Shown here one piece after another: positions 34,448-45,760 of a stretch of 64,000 nucleotides of DNA; position 1 is the first letter of the stretch; each line of letters starts with the position of its first letter. This stretch comes from Chlorops oryzae (taxonomy: Eukaryota; Arthropoda; Insecta; Diptera; Chloropidae), in NCBI GenBank assembly GCA_020466095.1, contig CM035808.1:17401853-17465852 (forward strand), read 5' to 3'. A program made the position numbers and the translations under genes. The notes below the pieces were generated by a model that saw nothing but the letters and a program-made list of their open reading frames with translations, made no database searches and was not told the origin of the DNA.

Positions 34448-36219
34448 GTCTTTTAATCTAATGCTTTAGTAAGTTATATAAGCTCTTATATGATAATTAT
34501 TTTAATCCCTATGCGAATGTATAGGAAACTTTCGCTGATCTCGAATTTACGCTTTTTTACTGAATCAAGTCTTACACACCCACTAGTTTAAGTTATCCTC
34601 TATGCTTCTTCAGAGAGTTTCTGAACTCCTCTTGCACAATTGATCTTAACCCTAGACAGTTAACTTACGTAAAATTGACGTATACGCCTTACGTAAACAA
34701 CGTTAGCTGTCCATAAGTGTTATCTGTGTAGGGTTAAAATTTCGAATGCTCTTCAATACTTGCAAATTTCATGTCCATGTAATCACTCATACCTCCTAAG
34801 CTACCATACAACCTATTTTAGAGAACCTTTAAATGAATTTAATCCAATGTACCAGTCTCAACGGCAACCTCCGCATTGGTCGATGACATTATAAAGCCAA
34901 ACCGTTTGGCATTACGTAAGAAGTCCTTTTAGGTTGCGCGTGGAGTTCTATGAATGTAATGGATGGATGCATTTAACCCAATGAGATTTATTCAAATGAA
35001 ATGGATTCCTCTCCAAAAAAAAAAAAAAAAAAAAAATTGAATGGATTATACCAAAGAAAGCTTTAGTCAATCATTCAAACGTTACGAAAGTCACTACACC
35101 ATAGACCGTAACTTTTCAGCGTCTCTTTTTTTTTTCTTCTTTTCTTCTTCTTCGTGTTTTGTAAAATTGAATATTCAAAAACATTTCGCAACATGAAAAG
35201 CGGAAAAAAGAAAACGAAAGTATTTCAGTCTAATCGAAACAGTGTTCGGTTGCGGTTGGATGTGCATCCGTATGCTTTCTATTTTCTGCGACTGACTAAC
35301 TGAATGCCTGACTGACAATCCATCGGACCGATTCGTGCACTTCAAACTTGAAAATATTATTTTCTGAAATAAGTTACAAACACTCTTGATGTCTGTCATG
35401 ACTGGGCGCATGAAGAACGTATGTAGTTTTTTCATGATTATGCAGGAAGCACTTCATTGGATCCAGAGAAGGTCGGTTGGTCGGTTGGTCGGAGGGTCGT
35501 CCGTCTCACTTCAGGCTCGAAAGGGAAATATTGCAAAAATGGCTGCTTGCCAAAATAATATTTCTCCATATAACTATATAAAGTCATATGCAGACCGAAA
35601 ACAAATGAACGAACGACGGCGAGGAATATATGTATGTATGTACGAGCAGTAGACCAATATAATCTACGACTTTTGCTGTCTCCGATTGCACTGCTGCACT
35701 GCAGTTGTTTTGTGCCGCACTCCCGGCCAGAGCTAACGTCGCCCGACCACGGCAAATGCGAATCCGTATCCGAATGCGATTGCGAATTGGAATTCGAATG
35801 TCGAGTTTATGAGCGTGTGTCTCGAGCAGCGGACGATGATAGCGTTGAAAGGATGGCTTTATATTTTTAGATCTGCTCTGATTTATTACGAAACATATTC
35901 CCGGCACACGTGTTGGTTGGATGTCTCGCTCTCTGATATGCTGCCAAATTACTTAAATGTCTTCTAAATTGTAAGGGGATGTGTCAGTCAGTCTAACGAC
36001 TGCCAAGCATGATAGGGACTTCAAAAAAGGCCTACGAGGGAGTTAGCTTCAATCTAAAAATGAAATATTTTCAACAAAATGAACTGGTGGTCCCGCTTCG
36101 AGTGCAAAGGCCTTAGGATATCTTTAGCTCATGATGGATATAACAGTCCATTAAAATCAATTTCATCATTTCGGCACTGATTTCAGAGGTTTTCATTTAT
36201 TTGAACAAAAATGTGTATG
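34448..36219. other. intronic, no gene seen; A-run and short GGTT repeats
   Basis: An A-run of about 23 lies at 35015-35037. 35471-35496 repeats GGTCGGTT. 35755-35800 repeats GAAT/GCGA words (CGAATCCG, CGAATGCG). Overlapping ORFs on both strands at 35386-35907 (78-107 codons) have no domain. Confidence 0.4.
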
Positions 36220-36221
36220 TA

Positions 36222-36468
36222 TTGCACCACTGCTACAAAGGAGTCACAACTCAAAATTTGTTACTTTTCAGAAAACGCGAAAAACACAATGCGTCGCAGT
36301 GTCAATCAAAGCGAGAAGAAAGGCACGGACGGTTTTTATTCTTGTCTTTTTATAATAAAAAAAAAAAAAAAAACGGAATAGAATTTTTCGTGATTTATGA
36401 GCACGATACACAGCATAACTAAAAATTCACAAATTTTGAGTTGTGACTACTTTGTTGTGGAGGTGCGA
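36222..36468. mobile_element. TA-flanked TIR MITE (247 bp)
   Basis: TTGCACCACTGCTACAAAGG plus AGTCACAACTCAAAATTTGT at the left is mirrored by ACAAATTTTGAGTTGTGACT plus ACTTTGTTGTGGAGGTGCGA at the right. TA lies at 36220-36221 and 36469-36470. The 73-codon ORF inside is a shadow. Confidence 0.82.
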
Positions 36469-37439
36469 TATGTATGTACATACATACATATGTATGCGTA
36501 AAGATGTGTTTATATAAATACTGGTATTTGCATAGATGCTATTTCATTGGTTTTAAGACCTTCAGGCTACAATTCCACGTCCTTTTATCGAGTGGATGAA
36601 TGGAAATCGAGCGAATGCCACGGTTTAAGGGAGTTTTTTGCGTTAAGGCTTGCATTCGAAGGCCATTTTCCGGAAAACAATGTTGCGAGAAAAGTGAAAA
36701 GAGGTAAAATCGATTTTTAAAAATTTTATTTTTCAAATATTTCTGCTGTTTGAATTCATCCCGCAAAAACATTTACTTGGAAAGTTAATGTAAATACACA
36801 ACGGAAACTGAAAAAATAACTAAAAAATAGTCCTTGCAAGGGTTGTCGTTTATTTAGTGTCTAAACTAAAAGCCAACTTTTTTATTTCAATAGTTGTCTT
36901 TGTCATTCGAGTGTGTGTCCAAAGCAGGGATCGGCAAAATTTAAAGTTAGAGTGTGTGTGTGAAAGAAGCGACCCAGAAGAAATTTTCGCTATAGACACA
37001 CGGTGGTGTTCCTCTATCGACTTTTTCAATGGGATCATTTGTACCCAGGCCATGCATTACTGCAGTAGACATTTCCCATTACATGTCATTGGATGTCAAC
37101 AGGAGACCGTGGTACTACATGGCGACTTGCTATGCCCCTACCAAGGGAATCTCCTATGGACATTTTGTATGGGCATGGTATTGAATGTCAACAGAGGACA
37201 GAAAAACGAAACGATCTGGCGACTGTTGCATGACATATTGATACAAAAATGCTATATCCGTTGTCCACATTATTTTTCTAAGCCCGCAATGTAGAGACGC
37301 TAAAGACATTGGTACCTGTTGACATACCTTCTCTTGGTATATTGAAACGATATCGCCAAAGCGAAATTCGACCCCTTTCTTTCTGCTGGGAGGGAAATAG
37401 ACTAAAAGAAAAAAGTGAATTTTTTGTTGTGTGTTCTCT

Positions 37440-37797
37440 GAAAGGGTCTGGCGGGTTAAGCAAAGGCATGCGGCATCATGAAAGGAATTTTTAAATTTTG
37501 TTGATTTTTCGATAGGTGCCATTTAAAAACACTGTGGAGACTACTTTTTAGATTTTTATTTTGAACGGTCCTTAAAATATCCCTGAAAATCCTTTTTTGT
37601 TAAGGCTTTTTTCAAAATTTTATATCTCAACAACCAATTGAGATAGAGAGACGATCTAAGCAGATTATGTTAGATAATAAAACAAGGAAGCTAAAAACAT
37701 TTTTTTTTAATTTTTACACTGAGAAAATTTTTTTCACAAAACTAAAAAGAAAATTTTGAATGTTTTTTTCAGTGTATTCCCAGTTTTCCGCCACTCT
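37440..37797 (-). repeat. dispersed repeat, copy 2 (inverted relative to 21294-21640)
   Basis: Same blocks as 21294-21640 in reverse complement: TTGTTGATTTTTCGATAG, TTACACTGAGAAAATTTTTT, CACAAAACTAAAAAGAAAA, CAGTGTATTC. The 61-codon ORF at 37309-37494 and neighbours are not genes. Confidence 0.7.
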
Positions 37798-37985
37798 ATA
37801 ATTTGCTTTTAGAAACACCCCTTAGTATTTACTTTCATTTAAAAGAAAAAAATATTTCAATCAGATGGCGCAGCAGTGTGATATTCAAAAAATTGCAAGT
37901 GCACCTATATGCTCCCAGTACTAACATCCAGTACAAATGTGTGCAATATGGTACAAAAACACATCACTCATACGCCAAGTCTTAA

Positions 37986-38455
37986 CCCTGTAGTAAACAG
38001 TTGGGCAATTCTCTGAAAAGAACTAGTACCTTTACCAGAACTAGAAGAACCAGTGCAGTTTTTGGATAAGCTTCCACCATAACTATACTAGTGATAATTG
38101 GAATAATCGTATCCGTTAATCAAAGTTGAACTACAAATCAATCGATAGTGACTGAACATAAATGCTTCTTCCCATTATTTACTTAAGGAAATAGGGGGGG
38201 GGGGGGGGGGGGGGGGGGGGGAAATCAACGAGTCTAGTACCTTTTTCCCTGGTATTTAACTGGTGCAAATTTACCCAATTGCCTATAAAAGTACTAGAAT
38301 AGTTCTGGTGCCTACCGCACTAGTGCTTTCCTGTACAGATGTTGTACTGATTTTCTACAGAATTTTATATGGGCAAGGGTATAGAAAAGAACTAGTACTG
38401 GTGGCTTTTGCACTAGTAAAGTACTAGTACAGCACTAGTTGAAATTTCTGCAGGG
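37986..38455. mobile_element. TIR element, CCCTGCAG-like ends, rich in ACTAGT, with a G28 run (470 bp)
   Basis: The left end is CCCTGTAGTAAA, the right end TTTCTGCAGGG, with AA next to each end. The interior is packed with ACTAGT and ACTAG words (near 38022, 38087, 38324, 38391, 38414, 38424 and 38433). An uninterrupted run of 28 G lies at 38194-38221. The ends link it to 41726-42427, which also has ACTAGTGAC words. Confidence 0.6.
38194..38221 (+). repeat. poly(G), 28 uninterrupted G
   Basis: The run reads ATA then 28 G then AAATC. Long pure G runs are rare in AT-rich fly DNA and prone to sequencing and assembly error, so the length is uncertain even if the run is real. Confidence 0.85.
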
Positions 38456-38489
38456 AAGTATCTAAATCTAATAAATAAAACTATAGTTC

Positions 38490-38738
38490 ACATGTATTGG
38501 TAAGGTCAAAAGCTGTGAATGTGCCTTGATTTAGTTGCGGTATCATTCTTTTCTGGGTAGTGCTATTTACCCGACGAAATAATCCGTCCACTGAAAACTG
38601 AAAACGACTGAAAACCGGGTGTTTTTTGCCCAGTGCGTGACGAATTAAACTCGAAAATATTCCATATCCATCGTCCTTGTGAATACCCCTAATAGTTTTG
38701 TTTTTGTTCTCTTAAATTTTTTTGGAATCTTAAATAAA
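38490..38738 (+). repeat. direct duplication, unit 1 (about 249 bp)
   Basis: ACATGTATTGGTAAGGTCAA at the start, CCGACGAAATAATCCGT, TTTTTGCCCAGTGCGTGACG, TTCCATATCCATCGTCC and CTTAAATAAA at the end all recur in order at 38908-39147. The start is 34 bp after the preceding TIR element. Confidence 0.85.
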
Positions 38739-38907
38739 GGCTTGTTCAGACGGAGCTCCGAAACATGCGTTTCGTTTCGTGAAACACGAATGCGAAACTA
38801 CTCGTTCAGACGTAGTCATTCTTGTTTCGTTTTCCTCTTCTTCGTCTTATTTGTTTTTCAAAATGTTTGGAATAGTCATTCTTCCCTAATAAAGTGGAAA
38901 AAATGTT

Positions 38908-39147
38908 ACATGTATTGGTAAGGTCAAAAGCTGTGAATTTTTCTTGATATGGTTGCTTTATCATTCTTTTCTGAAGTGCTAATTTAGCCGACGAAATAAT
39001 CCGTGACTGAAAACTGATCGATTGAAAGCTGGGTTTTTGCCCAGTGCGTGACGAATTAAACTCGAAAATTTTCCATATCCATCGTCCTTTGTATTACCCC
39101 AATAGTTTTGTTTTTGATCCTTGAAATTTTTTGGATTCTTAAATAAA
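38908..39147 (+). repeat. direct duplication, unit 2 (about 240 bp)
   Basis: Second unit of the 38490 duplication with substitutions and small indels. The 170 bp between the units (GTTCAGACGGAGCTCCGAAA, then mirrored TTTCGTTTCGTGAAAC words) is not duplicated. Confidence 0.85.
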
Positions 39148-40336
39148 ACGTCCTATTTCATGATTTTTCATTAAAAGTTTCTTCGTTATAGAGGTAAAAT
39201 ATTGATTTTTTGTAAAAATTTTGGGTGTATGAATACGAATTTTTGCACACTGTAAGTACGTTCGAAGTTGACTCTTCATGTGCCACGTCGAGAGTGATTT
39301 CTTACTTTCGAAAATATTTTAAACATTTTTAAGCCTATTCAATGTCTGTTTCCGTATTTTTTTATTTTTTTCAAGTTATTTGAAAGTCAAACCAACGTAG
39401 TAACTACCACTCAAAAGTAATTGGCAGCATGAGCTGTTTCACAGTCAAGTAAAAACGGAAGTTGACAAGTAAATTAATTACCTTTTCAAGTAACAAATGC
39501 ATATACTTCATTTGCTCAACCTCCATAAGGAACTCACTCTTTCCCCACTCCTCGGATACCTAAGAGAGCAAATGCTTTGAAGCAACCTCAGGCTTTCAAA
39601 TACAAATAAACTCCTTCGAAGCACTTTAAACATAAAGAGAAGACCATAACTTATACTAAACTGAGCATGAAAAGTGCGAAAATACGGGGAAAAGGCATAA
39701 ATAATTATATTCGATATTAGCATAAAGTCGAAAAAGCTGCACAAATAATATATGGCATTTCGAAATATCCTTTGGAATTGATTAATTACGGGTATACGTT
39801 TCTGAACTTGTATTTTCATTTTAAAATGAATGGAAATTGACAAAAGCGATTATTTGCACTCGAAACCTTTATTTACCTATCAATTTGTGGCAATTTATGT
39901 TTTTGTCACCAAGGATATAAATTTAATGCCTCAATTCACCGAAAAGTTTCGTTTCATATTTCAAGGATATGCCATCTATGAACGGAACGTTGTGCCTGCA
40001 ATCGAATCAAATTTTCGCACGTTGAGACGATAAATTTCCCAGCGAGTTTCCTCAGAATTTTGCAATTTTCTTGAAAATTGACATTTTACAAGCGTAAATT
40101 CAATAAACCCCGCTCGCATGTGTGCTCGTCTCTGCGAGGATGAAATTGCTCGAAAAGTTTTCTTACTCACTCAATGTCACGAAAGGAACGTCTACGAATT
40201 TAGTTACAAAATTGTCGAAATTACTTGAAACAAAAAATTTGAAAAAATATATATACTTATATGGGCTGACAACCACTCCAAAGTAATTACACTAATCCTT
40301 GAATCCTTTAGTTAAGTGAAAAATTTAACGTATAAA
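39148..40336. other. intronic, no gene seen
   Basis: The 111-codon minus-strand ORF at 39508-39843 is hydrophobic and Phe/Leu/Ser-rich but matches no family I recognise and has no splice context. Confidence 0.4.
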
Positions 40337-40748
40337 AAATAAGTGAGAAAGCTTCAGTCGGTCAAGCCCGACCGCTGATATACGTAGTGTCCCGACAATA
40401 TTGACGCACTATGTTCTGCCTTTCCGTACGGAAGTTACACAATTTGAATGTTTGTTGGGGTCTGGCAGTAGACGGAACACATAACTTTTGTTCGTCTTGG
40501 TCAACCTATGCTTCGGATTTCAAGCTTTTACGCTTTTTACTTCGGAAGTTACAAAAAATCTCCATTTCTGGGCGTGGCAGTGGTCCAATAAACCTGTGTG
40601 CCAAATTTTGACGTGATTTTTCCAGCCGTTTGAAAGGAGATCCGACCACATATATAGACATATATTCGTCTATATCTACGGAGCTTAGTTCTGGCTGTTA
40701 CAAGATCCGCACAAAACTAATATACCCGGCTTACGCTGGGTATAAAAA
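40337..40748 (+). mobile_element. Helitron-like (DINE-1-type) element, family A, copy 2
   Basis: AAGTGAGAAAGC then GGTCAAGCCCGAC at the start; the end is CACAAAACTAATATACCCGG with the terminal hairpin TATACCC...GGGTATA and an A-run. It is collinear with 18666-19320 minus that copy's nested MITE. Confidence 0.75.
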
Positions 40749-41558
40749 TACGATGGATATGCTTTTATAATCTTAGGCACCTCTCCCGTACAAATCGAAT
40801 TTGTCAACGTTTAGCAATTTTTCGTTATTTCCAGTGCTCGTGTGAAAAAAAAGAATAATTTAAATTAAATCAATGTCACTCGGAGAAATTTTTAACATAG
40901 CCAGCATTCCAGTTACCTTCCACCATATATAGATTCGCGAGAAAGGACATCGGAAGGAAGTGTAAGGACGGCGCTGACGGTTGCTGCTGGCTAAGATAAG
41001 TGTTGTGATTGATGTAGAAAATTGTTTCATGTGACATGTCGTCACATGATGGGTTGAGAATATGCACGAGTACGAAATGAAATTTACAATTTTCTGCTGT
41101 GAATTTCCGTTTAAAGGCAAAACCATAATTATTTTTACATTCCTCAATGTGAGGAGAAAACATTTTGTTTTTCGCTTCGGGTACATACATACGTACATAC
41201 CATACAATTGCGTAATGGTGCGGTGAAAAGTTTGACGTTAGCAACAGCTTGACGTCAAAATGAAGTCGTTGCAGAATGGAAAACAAATGATAAACTGCTT
41301 TAGGGTGTATCCCAAAGTTGTCGTTCTAGCTATGGTTGTAGGCGTTAGTCTCAGTGGGGAAAAATGGAATAAAATATTATTCGATAAAATGAAATAAAAT
41401 AATTGTATATGTAATAAAAAAGCAATGCATGATGTACATGATGTTATATAACAAGAGTATTGGGCCTACTAACATGTTATAGATGTTGTAAAATGGAAGA
41501 CTTTTTACGGGAGGTGACTCAAATCCGTCTTCTCTTCCTTGGAGGTTGTCTCATGGGA

Positions 41559-41700
41559 GGTCCGATTTCGATGAAAATTTATATATAGAATAAGTGAAAA
41601 ATTCTTAAAATTTTGGCACTTAAACTTTTTCAAAAAACTGATTGCAACTAGTCCGTTTTGGACCAGTTTGGAACTAGACCCAAGCTAGTAAACTTGTAAA
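41559..41700. repeat. rearranged fragments of the hAT-type MITE at 25658
   Basis: 41559-41605 is the reverse complement of about 25860-25905 (GATGAAAATTTATATATAGA). 41625-41700 matches 25745-25815 in direct orientation (TTTTCAAAAAACTG, TTTTGGACCAGTTTGGAACT). The mixed orientation means a related element with an inverted part or a rearranged relic. Confidence 0.6.
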
Positions 41701-41937
41701 GGTACATTCTTCCTCTTTTAAGCAACCCTGCAGTAATTATCACTAGTGACTGATTCAATCTGTCACTAGTTCCTCCGTCACCGTCACTAGTGACCAACTG
41801 TACCCGAGCCAATGTATTCTCCTATGGACACTTTGTATGAGCATATGTTCGAGCGGACACCAGTTGACGATTGAACTGGTGATGCTGTAGAGGCAGCTCA
41901 TTAGCTATAGTACGTAAATGGAAAGCGCCGCGCACAG

Positions 41938-42010
41938 GGCTCGGATGGCTCAGTGTGAAGAGTCTGGCCTAGCGACCGGGAGACCCGTGTTCGAAGCTCG
42001 CTCGGGCGGG
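41938..42010 (+). repeat. tRNA-like module 2 with 18-T tail
   Basis: GGATGGCTCAGTGTGAAGAG resembles a D-arm/A-box region and GTGTTCGAAGCTC (from 41987) a T-arm/B-box. The length is near that of a tRNA. T at 42016-42033 would terminate Pol III. T-stem pairing is poor (two or three of five pairs), so it is not a functional tRNA. Confidence 0.6.
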
Positions 42011-42223
42011 TGCCATTTTTTTTTTTTTTTTTAAGTGGAAATATTAAAGGTACTGAGAAAAAATTTAAAAAATTAATTTATTGAAAATATAATTCATGGA
42101 AATTTTTGCACTAACTATGAAAGCATTCACGAGAATTCAGAATGGAAACTTTTTTTTCTCTCTTCTCACCCATAAGAAATCCATAAGAATAATCCTCCGA
42201 ATTTAACAATTTTCCACTTTTTC

Positions 42224-42297
42224 TCGCCTGCCCTGGGATTCGAACACGAGCCTTCGGATTGATGATCGGACATGCTAGCCATTACGCTACGGAGCCT
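42224..42297 (-). repeat. tRNA-like module 3
   Basis: Read on the minus strand: GGCTCCGTAGCGTAATGGCT (A-box region), then a mostly paired anticodon-like stem (4 of 5 pairs), then GTGTTCGAATCCC (B-box). This is the most tRNA-like of the four, but the T-stem has mismatches and no T-run follows. It is probably a tRNA-derived relic. An automated tRNA caller could report it as a tRNA pseudogene. Confidence 0.6.
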
Positions 42298-42429
42298 TCT
42301 GATTCTCGTGCAGCAAATTCATTTTATGAGTGCTCAAGAAAATTGAACTGTGGACCTACTCGTTGACCATGTCTATAGAATGACAGTGGTGACGCAGGGG
42401 TCAATTTGCCCCGCATTTACTGCAGGGAA

Positions 42430-43906
42430 GATACATAAAATGCAAAACACATACATACTTCATGAGATTTTAAGAAAAATCTAGAAATTGACGCAAAAAT
42501 TTCAAAAATCGTCCTCCTGACCGCAAAATCAAACTTAAGATCTATATGCAGTTTGGAAGCCATTTTGTTTTGAATACAAGAATTATTCTCAAACTCTCTC
42601 TATCTCTCTGATTCTTCGTCACATATCCTATCTGGCAAAAAGAAAGAAAGAAAAAACGTTTTATGTGCTCTAATAGTCTACTTCAAGGCGCACAGACATA
42701 CTTTCCTTTTAATTGCTCATAAAGCGTTATCAAAGTTTAAAGATGGTCGTGTTTTATTGAAAATGATGGCATTAAGGGAAGTCATAAAACATGGCTTGAC
42801 GAAAATGTCATGAAACAGCGGCGACTCTTTTTTTACCTTATTTTTAATGCTAATGAAAGCGAATAAGCCAGCCAGTTGTAGGTACACACGAATGCTCATT
42901 AAGAGGGTTTTAGCAAAATACTAAGCACCCGTTATGAGCCATTCTTTACAGCAACGTAAACGTTAGTAATGACCCGGCATTTTAATTAAACCTTCAGTGG
43001 GAAGTCAACAAGCTATGGTCGAGTAAATCTATTTTGTGGTAATTCCTCTTTAAAATCACAAACAATTTTTTTCGTTGCATATTTACAGGATGTGAATTTT
43101 AAAAATGAAAGCAATCCCTTGTTTGCATTCATGTTTTTTCTTTTATGTTTAATATTTTATATTTTTCCCTAGTTATTAAAAGCTTAGGACTTAAATCTCT
43201 GAAGAGCAGTAAAATAAAATGATTGAAAAACACAGCAGAAAAAGCAAATAATTTACAATCAAAAGGAATCGAAAAAATATGAAAGAAAAGAGGATATACG
43301 AACACTGTTCGAAAGAGAATAAAAAAGAAGAATCATTTGATTGGAATTTTATTGCAAAACAACGCATGACGTGGGATTACAGGGCAGTCGCTTCGTGGCA
43401 GGAAACTATTTTCGTGTTGGGGCTCACACATTCAGCGTTAACGGAAGAGATGAGGTGTAACAAAGCATCAGTTCCTGCTCCGTCCTAATTCTAGCATTGC
43501 TCATGGCAAAATCGAATGGAGGAAATCGCTTGTTTTTTTTTTTTAATATTTTTTTTGTCTTTTTAGAAGGCAAGCAGACTTATGAAGCGGTGACTCTACA
43601 CGGTAAGGGTTAGAATGGACTGCGATGTTATTCTTCGTGGAGCTTTTCCTATTTTCCTATAATTGACAGCAGTGAAAATAAAATCAAAAGAAAAACAATT
43701 AAAGCTTCTTGTTTTCCTGTCTGCTTTGAAGGGGAATAGTCAGGTTCTTGGTTCGTGATTTTTATCTCACAGACAATATGTCGCTCTAATTTGTCACTTT
43801 AATAATTGTTTTTGTTGGGTATCAGTTATGGAAAGTAAAAGCAAGAAAAATTAGAATGAAATGAAAGAGAAAATGAGTTTATAGCTAGATAATTGTTTTC
43901 TCATCT
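42430..43906. other. intronic, no gene seen
   Basis: A CTCTCT-rich patch is at 42594-42612 and a T-run near 43531-43555. The 69-codon ORF at 43279 has no domain. Confidence 0.4.
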
Positions 43907-43908
43907 AA

Positions 43909-44466
43909 CCCAGCGGAAAATTATCTCCTGCGCGACAATGTCATCAGTGATATCATCGATGACATATGTATAGGTGACATTGTCATGCATGACATCTTGG
44001 ATGACATGTCACCGTGGAGTGATGCTGTTCACGTGCTTGCATCTCATTGGCTATTGAAATTTAAATAAGGTTTTAACGTCCGTTGAACGTTAGCATGAAG
44101 TGGCGTAGATGATGAGTGCTCGACTCACAATCCGAAGAGCGCGGGTTCGATCTCTGGCTGAGGCGAACAAAAGTTGTTAAAAATAGATTTTTAAAATTGC
44201 GAAATATCCAAAGAGAGGACACAGAAGAGAAAAGTTATCAAACTGGTTTCTATAAATTGCAATTTAGAGAGAAAAGAGCAACGTGCTGCTGCTGCTCTCA
44301 AATGCTTTTTTCGCCATCGCACCCCCTAGCATGACATTGTCACCGCTGAAGTCCCTGTCAGCTCCTGTGTAAATGTCATACAAAGTGTCACCGGAAGTAG
44401 CATGCATTCCGGCTCCGAAGTCACTAGGACATCATCGGGGATGTCCGCGGGACATTTCCCACTGGG
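43909..44466. mobile_element. TIR element (CCCAGCGG/CCCAGTGGG ends, 558 bp) carrying a tRNA-like module
   Basis: The left end is CCCAGCGGAAAAT, the right end ATTTCCCACTGGG, with AA outside each. The left half has stacked small palindromes (ATCATCGATGACAT, GACATTGTCATGCATGACAT); the right half has GTCAC/GACAT words. A tRNA-like module lies in the middle (44099-44163). No recognisable protein. Confidence 0.65.
44099..44163 (+). repeat. tRNA-like module 4
   Basis: GTGGCGTAGATGATGAGTGC resembles a D-arm/A-box region and GCGGGTTCGATCTC (from 44141) a B-box with the canonical GGTTCGA core. The tail GGCTGAGG also follows module 1 (GCTGAGG), suggesting common descent. The cloverleaf is incomplete. 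Confidence 0.6.
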
Positions 44467-44468
44467 AA

Positions 44469-45560
44469 CTCAGCTGGCTAGCTTTTTCACGGAGAGCTTA
44501 TTTATAAGCTTCGAGAAATTTCAATTAAATTTCAATATTAATAATGAGAAAATCTTTCAAGTTAAATCAATAGTTTCGAAACGAATTTCAGAGTTCAAAA
44601 GTGCAGTGGTCTGTGGTGAGTGAAAAAAGAGCTAAATTTTTTTTCTGAGTAATTTTGCATGGAAATTTTATGTGCGGCTGAACAATGTGTGCAAAATTTC
44701 GCAAACAAAAAAGCAATTTAATTTCGGAAAACAAAATAAATAGAAATATATTCAAATATTCAAATTCCGTCGAGCACGTTGATGATAAATTAGTATTGGA
44801 TTAGAAAATATTTTTTATCGGGAAAATATCTGATTACTGAATTGGAAACAAAACGGCAAGAAACTCGTCGTCCTGCACGTCCAAGCCATTACGTGAATAG
44901 CAAATTGCGAAAATTTCATGGTTTCCCACATTCCCTGCAAATCGATGTGACGAATTGGAACGTTAAATATTAATAAACCTTAAATTTATTGATTTTCGAA
45001 ACAAAGTTTACTCCATTTCTCGTCCTCCGAAAATTCATCCCGCATTCAATTTAAAGAGTTTTCCATCGTCGTCTTCAGCTCAGCTCATTTCGGTTCAGCT
45101 CATTTCGTTTTCATTTCATTTTTCATTTCGTTCGGTGAACGTTTGTCAAATTTATTATTAATGCTTCGCTGAAGTGAGACGATTTTGTGAGTTAATGGTT
45201 GCGAATTTTGCATACTTTTGACAGGAAAACATTTTTCCTATTTTACGTAACCGAGAAAAAAGAGCAAAAGGACAATGCGACCCAAGAACAATCGCAAAAA
45301 ATTAATTCAATCGGAAAAAGTTGATAAGAGTGAATCGATGTCAGAATCGCAATTGTGGTGGATTCTCTTACTTCATTTGACATTGAATCGCACATAAAAA
45401 ATGGGGTATTTTTAATGGAAGATTGATGGATCGGTGCAAAAATAAGTATCTAAATCAGCTAACCCACATTTGTTGTGAGAATTTCAATCGGTAGAAATAG
45501 AAGCAATAAATAGAAATGGTAGCTGTCAACTTTAAGGATACACAGGCCGTACAGAGAAAT
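44469..45560. other. intronic, no gene seen
   Basis: 45075-45130 repeats TTCAGCTCA and CATTTCGTT words. No element ends and no coding sequence recognised. Confidence 0.4.
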
Positions 45561-45760
45561 TTGGAACCCAGGGGATTTTGCGAAAAAAAAGTCTCATGCT
45601 CGGGTTGCATAACCTTCCTCAAAAATTTGGGGCCCCTTCAGAAAGCCCGGGCTCGGGGGAACACCAACCCTTCCCCGTCTCTCTCCAGGTCTGAGGATAC
45701 ACACAATTTAAAGCAAACCCTTTACCTTGATTCCAATCTTTTGGCTGTACATAAACGAGT
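45560..45760. other. GC-rich patch of unknown origin beside a TIR element
   Basis: GGGGCCCC, AGCCCGGGCTCGGGGG and CCCGTCTCTCTCC words make this about 200 bp clearly GC-richer than its surroundings. Open frames exist on both strands (95 and 65 codons), each running into the adjacent TIR element, with no recognised domain. It ends exactly where the TIR element at 45761 begins. Confidence 0.4.

Larger units (their letters stand above)
41726..42427. mobile_element. TIR element (CCCTGCAGTAAT family, 702 bp) carrying two tRNA-like modules
   Basis: The left end is CCCTGCAGTAATTA and the right end ATTTACTGCAGGG; AA flanks each end. Inside lie TCACTAGTGAC palindromes (41755-41800), a plus-strand tRNA-like module (41938-42010) followed by 18 T, and a minus-strand tRNA-like module (42224-42297). 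No protein-coding ORF. The ends place it with 1705, 34042 and 37986, none of which shows a tRNA-like module. Confidence 0.65.

Noticed and set aside
36929..36950. Possible hAT end (CAGGGATCGGCAAA)
   Set aside because: It looks like a hAT terminus, but no matching inverted end or 8-bp duplication was found nearby.
42224..42297. Functional tRNA gene
   Set aside because: A- and B-box-like words are present but T-stem and anticodon-stem mismatches and the odd loop argue for a tRNA-derived relic.
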